A stretch of 28,012 bases of DNA from a virus. The notes under the pieces were generated by a model that ran no database searches, had not been told where the DNA came from, and worked only from the letters and a program-made list of their open reading frames with translations. Position 1 is the stretch's first letter; each line of letters opens with the position of its first letter. The DNA lies in the IMG/VR virus record IMGVR_UViG_3300025645_000356, positions 1 to 28,012 of that record. The stretch is one strand, 5' to 3'. This document shows, piece by piece, positions 16,654 to 21,917 of this stretch. Both the position numbers and the translations under genes were made by a program.

Positions 16654-16884
16654 ATGAAAACTTATCACGCATCAAACTTTACAGGCGAAACAACATTTAC
16701 TGCGACATTGTACGACTATGAGAACGGCACATGCTCCGAATTGATACAGGTCAGCACGTCAATGGGAATGAAAACTATTTCCGAAGCTGATTTTCCAACG
16801 GCAAATTTGGGCAATGCTAAAAAAGACAGTTATTTAAAATGTGCTTTGGCCTCTGTCGTTTACAAGAATAAACATTTGACTTGA
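16654..16884 (+). CDS. Small unknown early protein (76 aa)
   Basis: A 76-aa protein of unrecognised family, the first gene rightward of the control region. I choose the ATG at 16654 because GGAGCG lies 7-12 nt upstream; the track start further upstream has no ribosome site. The sequence is beta-rich (ETTFTATLYDYENGTCSELI) with an amphipathic C-terminus. The position directly behind the promoter candidate suggests an early, host-directed role, but there is no motif to support a specific one. Confidence 0.55.
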   Translation: MKTYHASNFTGETTFTATLYDYENGTCSELIQVSTSMGMKTISEADFPTANLGNAKKDSYLKCALASVVYKNKHLT

Positions 16885-16892
16885 CCTTATAG

Positions 16893-16913
16893 GGCAGGCC
16901 CACGCGGCCTGTC
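16893..16913 (+). terminator. GC-rich hairpin without U-tract
   Basis: GGCAGGCC (16893-16900) pairs with GGCCTGTC (16906-16913), 8 bp including one G-T pair, with loop CACGC. No T-run follows, so it is a transcript-stabilising or attenuating hairpin rather than a full terminator. Confidence 0.4.
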
Positions 16914-16961
16914 TCAATAAGACCAAGACCACAACACAAACACAAACAAGGAGACAATCAA

Positions 16962-17222
16962 ATGCAAATCAAACCAATCGCATCAAACATGACAGAGCTG
17001 CAAATCTTGGGCATGTCTATTCTTTTCTCTTATCAAACTCCGGTTGCCGGATGGGACGACAAAGGCGCATTCCGTACAGAACAAAAGTTTAGTGCCACGA
17101 CATCAAAGCACATTAACAAGTATCTTGGCGGTAAAGATGTTGGTCGCACCGTTCCCCAATCATATATCACCGGGCTTGTTGACTTTGCAGAGGATACAAC
17201 AATGGAGGCATTGATAGCATGA
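16962..17222 (+). CDS. Small conserved phage/plasmid-type protein of unknown function
   Basis: An 86-aa protein with the pattern ILGMSILFSYQTPVAGW...TTSKHINKYLGG. I recall small uncharacterised proteins from phages and plasmids carrying the same FSYxTPVA...TTSKHINKWL signature (possibly DUF8033; not verified). No catalytic residues are evident. A strong AAGGAGA site lies 8 nt before the ATG. The gene ends in an ATGA overlap with the following 38-aa membrane protein, so the two are co-translated. Confidence 0.6.
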   Translation: MQIKPIASNMTELQILGMSILFSYQTPVAGWDDKGAFRTEQKFSATTSKHINKYLGGKDVGRTVPQSYITGLVDFAEDTTMEALIA

Positions 17223-17335
17223 CACGTCGCCAAGAGAAGCAAATCTGCCAGCAAGTCAAGGCCGCTTTAATTCAGATTGTATTAGGCTTTGCCGCTGGGC
17301 TTATCATCGGCGCGGTATTAGCGCTCAATCTGTAA
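17219..17335 (+). CDS. 38-aa single-span membrane protein
   Basis: The ATG at 17219 overlaps the preceding stop. After a basic cytoplasmic-type head (MTRRQEKQICQQVK), one hydrophobic helix follows (ALIQIVLGFAAGLIIGAVLA) with small-residue GxxxG-like packing, so it may oligomerise. It ends LNL and is followed 21 nt later by the terminator. It resembles neither known holins nor spanins closely enough to name. The N-in topology is predicted from the positive charges. Confidence 0.6.
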   Translation: MTRRQEKQICQQVKAALIQIVLGFAAGLIIGAVLALNL

Positions 17336-17356
17336 AGAGTAACAACACAACGCAAC

Positions 17357-17387
17357 AAAAAGCCCGGCCACCGCGCCGGGCTTTTTT
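17357..17387. terminator. Bidirectional rho-independent terminator
   Basis: AAAAAGCCCGGC (17357-17368) and GCCGGGCTTTTT (17375-17386) form a perfect 12-bp arm pair with a 6-nt loop, with T-tracts on both strands. It lies between the plus-strand genes ending at 17335 and the minus-strand gene ending at 17386, whose stop codon overlaps the T-run. Confidence 0.9.
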
Positions 17388-17586
17388 AATGCACGGTTTC
17401 ACCCTCTGGGCTGCTCATTTCATGCAATTCAATTAGGGTTTCAGCCAGCCCTTGAAGCATCCGCTCGACTGGTACGCCAGCAGAAAGCTGCTCTTCAATG
17501 TGGTCAATCAGCTCACCTGTCACAATCTCTTGCGTCTCTGTATCCTCGCAATTGAGCATCATACGAAAATCAATCTGGAATGACAT
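17386..17586 (-). CDS. Small unknown helical protein with structured leader
   Basis: A 66-aa acidic protein (IDHIEEQLSAGVPVERMLQG followed by LAETLIELHEM). The pattern of two amphipathic helices is common for small phage regulators, but no family is recognised. It is the last gene of the leftward block 19139-17386 and ends in the bidirectional terminator. Its ATG at 17586 is only one base from a GC-rich arm that can be paired in two exclusive ways, so translation is probably regulated by RNA structure. Confidence 0.5.
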   Translation of the reverse strand: MSFQIDFRMMLNCEDTETQEIVTGELIDHIEEQLSAGVPVERMLQGLAETLIELHEMSSPEGETVH

Positions 17587-17587
17587 A

Positions 17588-17639
17588 GGCCCGGCCCTTT
17601 AAATATGCCCGGCGCATGGGTTGGGACAAGCGCCGGGCC
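17588..17639 (-). promoter_or_regulatory. Three-arm alternative hairpin leader before 17586 start
   Basis: Reading the minus strand, arm A (GGCCCGGCGC, 17639-17630) can pair with arm B (GCGCCGGGC, 17615-17607; 9 bp) or with arm C (GCCGGGCC, 17595-17588; 8 bp). Arm C lies one base before the start codon at 17586. Pairing A-B leaves the initiation region free; pairing A-C hides it. Confidence 0.55.
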
Positions 17640-17712
17640 AGTTTGGGCGCGACCTTGGGAGGAACGACGCGCCGTGCGCATTTATAGCCACACACAAGCC
17701 CAAAGCGCAAGT

Positions 17713-18054
17713 TTATGCGTCTTTGCCCGGTCTATCATCCTCCCCCGTCCCACGCTCCTCGTATGCAATGAGAAACATAAGGCAGCACGCTGCGTGCCAT
17801 AGGTGTGATACTTGCGTCTCACCATCAAGCCCATCAAATGCAAAATTGCGCGTCGCAGTCTTTCCACCCCACCAAGCCCAGAGATGACGCATAAGCGCGC
17901 CAAACACGCGGCCCCATCTCATACCCTTCTCCCAATTGCGTGCAGCGTATTTATCTGCGCCAAAGCCCAGCACTCGCGCCGTGCCAAATATAAACTCCGG
18001 CGCAACCAACTCGATTGGCTCTTTGCCTTCGTCATTTTTTTTTGCGTCGTTCAT
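17713..18054 (-). CDS. MazZ-like dATP/dGTP pyrophosphohydrolase (DUF5664 type)
   Basis: A 113-aa protein from the ATG at 18054 (MNDAKKNDEGKEPIELVAP); the longer ORF start at 18189 is inside the upstream gene and unlikely. The core pattern GADKYAARNWEKG...ALMRHLWAWWGG...DGETQVSHLWHAACCLMFL is the all-alpha NTP pyrophosphohydrolase type described for phage dATP/dGTP diphosphohydrolases, which cleave purine dNTPs to monophosphates. In some phages this works with PurZ to replace adenine by diaminopurine. No PurZ is in the window, so a general nucleotide-pool role is as likely. It overlaps the upstream gene by 23 bases through an A9 tract. Confidence 0.65.
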   Translation of the reverse strand: MNDAKKNDEGKEPIELVAPEFIFGTARVLGFGADKYAARNWEKGMRWGRVFGALMRHLWAWWGGKTATRNFAFDGLDGETQVSHLWHAACCLMFLIAYEERGTGEDDRPGKDA

Positions 18055-18304
18055 CCCCACCATTCTCCATATCAAACTTGCGCCGCAATATTGCATCACG
18101 CTCGGTTGCATTCCATCGCGGCAATGTCGGATCAAACCTGCGCCGATTGGCGAAGCCCTCAAGCTCTGCCAAATCCCGGCAAGCGTCAAGCCTCGATTTA
18201 AACCCCTGCAGCCGCTCCACCCCTTTGTGATAGCCTACAGGACGGACAATTGCCTCGCCCTTCTCAATCTTATGTCTGACCCATTTAGCCCAATCATATC
18301 CCAT
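18032..18304 (-). CDS. Unknown 90-aa basic protein, possible DNA-binding
   Basis: A 90-aa strongly basic, helical protein (WAKWVRHKIEKGEAIVRPVG; LQGFKSRLDACRDLAELEGF; ending DERRKKK). No family recognised. The start at 18304 has a GAGG site upstream. It sits directly after the iteron and hairpin block (18328-18486), and its basic character would allow it to bind that block, but this is only inference. The C-terminal Lys run is encoded by nine A residues (18043-18035) overlapping the next gene. Confidence 0.5.
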   Translation of the reverse strand: MGYDWAKWVRHKIEKGEAIVRPVGYHKGVERLQGFKSRLDACRDLAELEGFANRRRFDPTLPRWNATERDAILRRKFDMENGGDERRKKK

Positions 18305-18327
18305 ATATTAAACCTCACGTTTCTCGG

Positions 18328-18486
18328 TGTATGAATGTATTATTAATGTGTCTTTCAGACACATTCATACATTCATACAAAATACGCCCATTGTATGAAT
18401 TACTGTATTAATTTGTATTAATTGTACTAAACACACCACCAAACCCCTTGTTTATATGGCTCAGCAATTAATACACATTTAATACA
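18328..18486. repeat. TGTATKAAT iteron array with 21-bp composite stem-loop
   Basis: Seven perfect copies and one single-mismatch copy of a 9-mer TGTAT(G/T)AAT lie in this AT-rich non-coding block: forward at 18328, 18392, 18404 and 18414; reverse at 18363-18371, 18371-18379, 18467-18475 and 18478-18486 (one mismatch). The 12-bp arms GTATGAATGTAT (18329-18340) and ATACATTCATAC (18367-18378) enclose a second hairpin, AATGTGTCT/AGACACATT (18345-18353, 18357-18365; loop TTC). Several spacings are 10-12 bp. The layout resembles a replication origin or a cooperative repressor operator. No gene is present between 18305 and 18501. Confidence 0.75.
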
Positions 18487-18501
18487 CCCACCCCAAACCG
18501 C

Positions 18502-18975
18502 TCAAACCATATTTTCTGCCGCGTACAGACAAAGCAAGGCCGCTTCTGCCCTTCCATCGTGCTTGGCCAGCTTGAACAAGTCACTTTCTTGCGGAAAGCG
18601 ATCCATTGCAATCGCTCGGCTGGCGTTTTTATCTGACCCAATAAGCCCAAAATATTTCTTCCATTTTGCTGGCGTCACATATTGCACCGGCAGTTTGTTT
18701 GCCGCGACTGCCATTTGCAATTGCCCAAAGCCTTGGCCGAAGCGAAAGACTGCGCTTGAGTTTTGGCCGGGTCTGGACGCGACTTGCTCAATTATGCACA
18801 TGCACTTTTCGTCGGCCTCGTTTTCGAACACGTCCAGCAGGGAATGCAGATTTAAAATTGACTTACCTTTTGGATTTTTCATTACCGGCATATCATGAAC
18901 CTCAAGCCTACCCGTGTCGGTCCAATATAACGCGACTGCCCCGGTGAAGCCCGGATCGCATCCGTATATGAGCAT
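18502..18975 (-). CDS. RuvC-like crossover junction resolvase
   Basis: A 157-aa protein from the ATG at 18975, which overlaps the previous stop (TGATG); the TTG one codon upstream is less likely. It begins LIYGCDPGFTGAVAL, the RuvC/RNase H-like first strand with catalytic Asp7, followed by IIEQVASRPGQNSS (Glu63) and a C-terminal AKHDGRAEAALL segment providing the remaining acidic residues (Asp140, Glu144). The length fits phage RuvC-like resolvases. It would cut Holliday junctions or branched DNA before packaging. It is co-translated with the upstream RHH gene and lies next to the iteron array. Confidence 0.75.
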   Translation of the reverse strand: MLIYGCDPGFTGAVALYWTDTGRLEVHDMPVMKNPKGKSILNLHSLLDVFENEADEKCMCIIEQVASRPGQNSSAVFRFGQGFGQLQMAVAANKLPVQYVTPAKWKKYFGLIGSDKNASRAIAMDRFPQESDLFKLAKHDGRAEAALLCLYAAENMV

Positions 18976-19139
18976 CAATCAGCCCTCGGCTGCTGTACAT
19001 GCTCCACAATTGTTGCCGCCTTTTCCAGTGCTGCGCTCCGGCAGAACGCGCTAAAAGATAGCCCTGACCTGCGCGCGGCTTCTGTAATTATGCGGTCATA
19101 TTCTTCCGCGAAATTGATTAGGCGCTTCTTATCCGACAT
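18975..19139 (-). CDS. 53-aa ribbon-helix-helix (RHH) DNA-binding protein
   Basis: A short ORF not apparent as a long frame: MSDKKRLINFAEEYDRIITE followed by AARRSGLSFSAFCRSAALEK. The strand RLINFA, helix EEYDRIITEAARRSG, turn LS, helix FSAFCRSAALEKAA pattern is that of Arc/MetJ-type or DUF1778-like proteins. Such proteins bind short tandem repeats as dimers. No toxin partner gene is adjacent, so an antitoxin function is unlikely and a transcription regulator more so. It overlaps the resolvase gene as TGATG. It is the first gene of the leftward block and could regulate the divergent region 19140-19270. Confidence 0.65.
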   Translation of the reverse strand: MSDKKRLINFAEEYDRIITEAARRSGLSFSAFCRSAALEKAATIVEHVQQPRAD

Positions 19140-19270
19140 GGCTTTAACTCCTCTTGTGTCTGTTTTCTTTATATATGTTTAAAATATAGGGAGCCAGTGA
19201 AAAATATACTTGCGCATGTGTTTTTTATATGCAAATACTGGTGGCACAACACAAACATGGAGTTTAACAA
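19140..19270. promoter_or_regulatory. Divergent promoter region between two early blocks
   Basis: The 131 nt between the ATG at 19139 (minus) and that at 19271 (plus) are AT-rich. For the plus strand a TTGCGC (19210-19215) with AATACT (19234-19239) at an 18-nt spacing is a weak -35/-10 candidate. TTATATATGTTTAAAATATAG (19170-19190) could provide the minus-strand -10. The plus-strand sequence TTGC-N13-ATATGC (19210-19232) recurs at 21870-21892. Confidence 0.4.
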
Positions 19271-19780
19271 ATGACAAACGATACCAAACCCACCGCAGAG
19301 CAAGTTAAATTTTGGGAAGGCGTCAAGCAAAATATGCTTGACCGCGCTGATGTTGCCTCACATTTCACCGATTTGGAACGCAGTAGTTTGCGCGAATTGG
19401 GCTGGGCGTCAATGTGCATTGGCGAGTCACGTTATGCCTTAAAGCACGCAAAATCGCAAAAAGATTTAAACAATTTATTTTCCGTTGACCATTTCGGACA
19501 AGTCATAGTCGCAAATCACATCTTGGTTGAGGAGAATTGTTGGGGCAAGTCAGAAAACGATGACAAGCGCCAGATTGGAAAGTTGTGCGCTGAATTGGCC
19601 TTGGCTATTCAGGATGATTTAAGCGAGGATGGGGATAATTTATCCATCACTAATATAAAACGCTTTAGCCACCTTTGGTCCCTCATCCATAACCTTGAGC
19701 GCACCAAGCCAAACAGTCACCAAATGGAGCGCTTTGCCGAGCATGGCATCACATGGGAGGGCGAAGTCGATGAGCATTAA
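19271..19780 (+). CDS. Unknown early protein (169 aa)
   Basis: A 169-aa acidic helical protein with no recognised family. The core contains LGWASMCIGESRYALKHAKS and a His/Asn-rich middle, then FSHLWSLIHNLERTKPNSHQ near the C-terminus. The ATG at 19271 is preceded by ATGGAG (weak ribosome site). Its end overlaps the start of the next gene by 11 bases, and it opens the rightward early block. A host take-over function would fit the location but has no direct sequence support. Confidence 0.5.
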   Translation: MTNDTKPTAEQVKFWEGVKQNMLDRADVASHFTDLERSSLRELGWASMCIGESRYALKHAKSQKDLNNLFSVDHFGQVIVANHILVEENCWGKSENDDKRQIGKLCAELALAIQDDLSEDGDNLSITNIKRFSHLWSLIHNLERTKPNSHQMERFAEHGITWEGEVDEH

Positions 19781-20048
19781 AATTGGATTGCCCGACGTTA
19801 CGTTTAATGCTTTGTGCAGGATCACAGAGATTGACCGCGAGTTTATTGGCTCGCCGGATTATATGGGTGTGGCTCAGTTCTGGGACTGGTCACACCCGCA
19901 GAACACGCGATTGAGCCGTGCATCTGTTTCAGCCAGGCGCAAGATACACGCAGCGCTTGTGAGGGATGGGCTTGACTTGAATGGCGACACAGGCATTCAC
20001 CGCTCAATCATTAGCATTGTGCTAGAGAAAGAGGAGCAAGGGTTATGA
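19770..20048 (+). CDS. Unknown small early protein (92 aa)
   Basis: A 92-aa protein from the ATG at 19770 (MSIKIGLPDVTFNAL); the longer in-frame ORF to 19695 lies within the previous gene and lacks a ribosome site. The middle, YMGVAQFWDWSHPQNTRLSR, then SVSARRKIHAALVRDGLDLN, is Trp- and Arg-rich; no family recognised. It overlaps both neighbours (19770-19780 and 20045-20048), indicating coupled translation. Confidence 0.45.
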   Translation: MSIKIGLPDVTFNALCRITEIDREFIGSPDYMGVAQFWDWSHPQNTRLSRASVSARRKIHAALVRDGLDLNGDTGIHRSIISIVLEKEEQGL

Positions 20049-20302
20049 ATGAACGCCAGAAGCAAATTGCCGAATGCACCAAGGATTTCTTGGTTTCCCT
20101 TCCTAACAACATGGAGGGCATCGACTTAGGCGCTGTCGTCTGCACGATATTCGAGGGATTCGATCTTGACCATGAAGAACGCGCTCAAATTTGCGAGGGT
20201 GTCGTAGATGTCATGCTTGAGGTTGAAATGCGCCGCGATGAGCGCGCAGCTCAAGCCGCTGACGCTGTGCTTGCGCGAGCTGCTGCGAAGGCTCGCAAGT
20301 GA
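20045..20302 (+). CDS. Unknown small acidic protein (85 aa)
   Basis: An 85-aa, strongly acidic protein (GIDLGAVVCTIFEGFDLDHE), ending in an Ala/Arg-rich helix (AAQAADAVLARAAAKARK). It starts on an ATGA overlap with the preceding gene. No motif recognised. Its stop codon is immediately followed by a compact structured element (20304-20418), so the mRNA 3' end or the next gene's expression may be controlled there. Confidence 0.45.
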   Translation: MNERQKQIAECTKDFLVSLPNNMEGIDLGAVVCTIFEGFDLDHEERAQICEGVVDVMLEVEMRRDERAAQAADAVLARAAAKARK

Positions 20303-20303
20303 T

Positions 20304-20418
20304 TTGGTCTGAGCATCTGCCGACGTTTTTGATGCAAATGTTCGGCCCCGTTTTGCATTTGCGGGAAGCTCAAACCAATAGTGTGCCGGAGCCTTTCGGG
20401 GGTTGGGTTCCGGCACAC
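20304..20418 (+). ncRNA. Multi-helix structured intergenic element
   Basis: Helix P1: TTGGTCTGAGC (20304-20314) with GCTCAAACCAA (20368-20378), 10 of 11 pairs. Inside it P2: GCAAATG (20334-20340) with CATTTGC (20356-20362). P2's loop contains TCGGC (20342-20346), which can pair with GCCGA at 20319-20323, giving a possible pseudoknot. P3 follows after two bases: a 14-bp stem 20381-20394/20405-20418 that includes the perfect 10-bp core GTGTGCCGGA/TCCGGCACAC. No U-tract follows, so it is not a simple terminator. The next ORF starts at 20455. A cis-regulatory RNA or a small RNA is proposed, from pairing alone. Confidence 0.5.
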
Positions 20419-20454
20419 CCGGATCAAGAACCGCCATTTTAGATAGGACACGCC

Positions 20455-20964
20455 ATGCTCGTACACCTAACGCAAAAAGAGGTTGCGCAATGCAATCAAG
20501 CCGCAGCAATGCGCTGGCAATTGGCCCGAGCATCTGGCGTGGCCAATCAGCGCCGGGACAAGGGTAGGTCAGACGCTGACTTGGATTTGCTGGGCGTAAA
20601 GGCAGAGCTTGCCGTGTCGAAGGTGTTTGATCTCGACCACATCCACGCCATAGGCGTAGATGATGGCCGAGACGTATGGCTGGATAATATCTCTGTAGAT
20701 GTGAAGGCCACGTTTTACGCCACAGGGCGGCTGCTGTTTAAGAAGCGCGAGGCATTCAAGGCTGACTGCTCTGTTCTGGTGTGCCAGCAAGCGCCTGACC
20801 GGATGCACGTTGTGGGCTACATACCCCGCACGCATTTTTTAGATCAGGCTTATGAGATTGACCTTGGCCACGGCAAAGGCTGGGCAATGGATCAGGAAAA
20901 TCTGTTGCCACTTGAAAAACTTTGGGCGACTGCCCGCAGCATTAAATTGAAGGAAGCAAAATGA
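20455..20964 (+). CDS. PD-(D/E)XK family putative endonuclease
   Basis: A 169-aa protein. The core GVKAELAVSKVF (Glu51), then GRDVWLDNISVDVKATF (Asp73, and Asp82-x-Lys84) matches the spacing of the E...D...(D/E)xK nuclease fold. The family cuts DNA and includes restriction enzymes, phage resolvases and host-genome degrading nucleases. The N-terminal QLARASGVANQRRDKGRSD is basic and could bind DNA. It starts after the structured element with a TAGGA site and overlaps the next gene as ATGA. Whether it degrades host DNA or processes phage DNA is unknown. Confidence 0.65.
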   Translation: MLVHLTQKEVAQCNQAAAMRWQLARASGVANQRRDKGRSDADLDLLGVKAELAVSKVFDLDHIHAIGVDDGRDVWLDNISVDVKATFYATGRLLFKKREAFKADCSVLVCQQAPDRMHVVGYIPRTHFLDQAYEIDLGHGKGWAMDQENLLPLEKLWATARSIKLKEAK

Positions 20965-21452
20965 ACAAGATCATCATAACAAACGCGCACGCACATGGCT
21001 TTGCATTTGCCTGCGATACCGAAACACAAGGGCAGGTTTTTATCCCGGTTCACATCGCTGACGGCTTTGACCTTGCGCCGGGCGATGAAATAGAGGCTGT
21101 GCTTGTGCCTAACTATCAAGACAAGTCAGACAAAGGCACGCCCTGGCAGGCTGTGAAGTTGCAGCGCAGTAATGAAGTTTGCGAAAAAGAAATCATAGAT
21201 AATTCGCAAACATTAAATAATGAAGCGTTGGACGCAGAAATTATGCGTTATATTCTTGCTGGCGGGTATCACACCACAGCAGAGCTGGCGGATTATTTTG
21301 AGCTTGACCACAAAACAGCAGGAAATGCGGCTCAGCGCTTGTTTAACTCCGGCAAGATTGCCAAGGCAGACGTGTTTAATCGCGTAGGCCAGAAAAGGCC
21401 AACAATGATATTGTGGGCCGCTGCGGCTAAAACATTTATTGAGGTGGTGTGA
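20961..21452 (+). CDS. Cold-shock/OB-like domain fused to winged helix
   Basis: A 163-aa protein with two parts. Residues 1-68 (AHGFAFACDTETQGQVFIPV, then HIADGFDLAPGDEIEAVLVP) look like a cold-shock-type OB fold: the GFxF segment, VFIPVHI and L-x-x-G-D-E-I are in the right order. Residues 88-155 (DAEIMRYILAGGYHTTAELA, DYFELDHKTAGNAAQRLFNS, then GKIAKADV) form a winged helix with a wing. The combination suggests a nucleic-acid-binding regulator of transcription or translation. It overlaps both neighbours. The domain names are by pattern only; I do not know an identical characterised protein. Confidence 0.55.
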   Translation: MNKIIITNAHAHGFAFACDTETQGQVFIPVHIADGFDLAPGDEIEAVLVPNYQDKSDKGTPWQAVKLQRSNEVCEKEIIDNSQTLNNEALDAEIMRYILAGGYHTTAELADYFELDHKTAGNAAQRLFNSGKIAKADVFNRVGQKRPTMILWAAAAKTFIEVV

Positions 21453-21763
21453 TGAGTATATTTCTGAACCCAAAGCAGATTGGAATTGGTCCGGGCAACT
21501 GCGAACATGAAACCATTAGTATAAACGGAACCCACTCAAGCCAAGGTGTTGAGTTCTATGATGATGCAAGAAATTTCTCATACAACAGTCAAGTAACGAT
21601 CTATCGAGGCGAGTCTCCGATTATCTGGCTAAAGGGTATGGTGGTAAACAATTTGATCTGGTCAATAATTGATGGATCGTCCGATACCCACTTGAAGGCT
21701 CTTGGCGCTGGGATCAAGGAGGAGATTGAGCGGAGAGCCAGACAGACACGGACAAAGCCCTGA
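21452..21763 (+). CDS. Unknown protein (103 aa)
   Basis: A 103-aa protein starting at the ATG at 21452 (MSIFLNPKQIGIGPGNCEHE), which overlaps the previous stop (TGATG). It is beta-rich (VTIYRGESPIIWLKGMVVNN) with a charged helical end (KEEIERRARQTRTKP). Family not recognised. Its stop codon at 21761 lies inside the first of three successive hairpins. Confidence 0.45.
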   Translation: MSIFLNPKQIGIGPGNCEHETISINGTHSSQGVEFYDDARNFSYNSQVTIYRGESPIIWLKGMVVNNLIWSIIDGSSDTHLKALGAGIKEEIERRARQTRTKP

Positions 21764-21853
21764 CATGTCCAGCCTGTCCGTTAAGGGGGTAACAACTTCA
21801 CGAAGCCATTACCCCCTTAACAAAATAGAACTTCTAAAAAATAAAAGAAGTTC
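21749..21853 (+). other. Three successive hairpins without U-tracts
   Basis: Stem 1 CGGACA/TGTCCG (21749-21754, 21775-21780) spans the preceding stop codon. Stem 2 is a perfect 13-bp pair, GTTAAGGGGGTAA (21780-21792) with TTACCCCCTTAAC (21809-21821). Stem 3 is a perfect 8-bp pair, GAACTTCT/AGAAGTTC (21828-21835, 21846-21853). They precede the RecE-like gene. The stop-spanning and high-GC stems suggest transcript processing or protection. Confidence 0.65.
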
Positions 21854-21869
21854 CCCCATTAATTTACTA

Positions 21870-21892
21870 TTGCATATATAAAGCATATATGC
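21870..21892 (+). promoter_or_regulatory. Promoter/operator candidate before RecE-like gene
   Basis: GCATATAT and ATATATGC (21872-21879, 21885-21892) form an 8-bp inverted repeat. A -35 TTTACT (21863-21868) with -10 TATATG (21886-21891) is a possible promoter, overlapped by the repeat. It shares TTGC-N13-ATATGC with 19210-19232. The gene starts at 21918. Confidence 0.4.
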
Positions 21893-21917
21893 GAACAATG
21901 AGGAAACGGAGGAAAAC

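Noticed and set aside
17713-18054. Claim that the phage carries diaminopurine DNA
   Set aside because: A MazZ-like protein alone is not sufficient; no PurZ or special DNA polymerase is in the window.
18975-19139. Toxin-antitoxin system from the RHH protein
   Set aside because: The overlapping partner is a RuvC-like resolvase and no GNAT toxin is adjacent.
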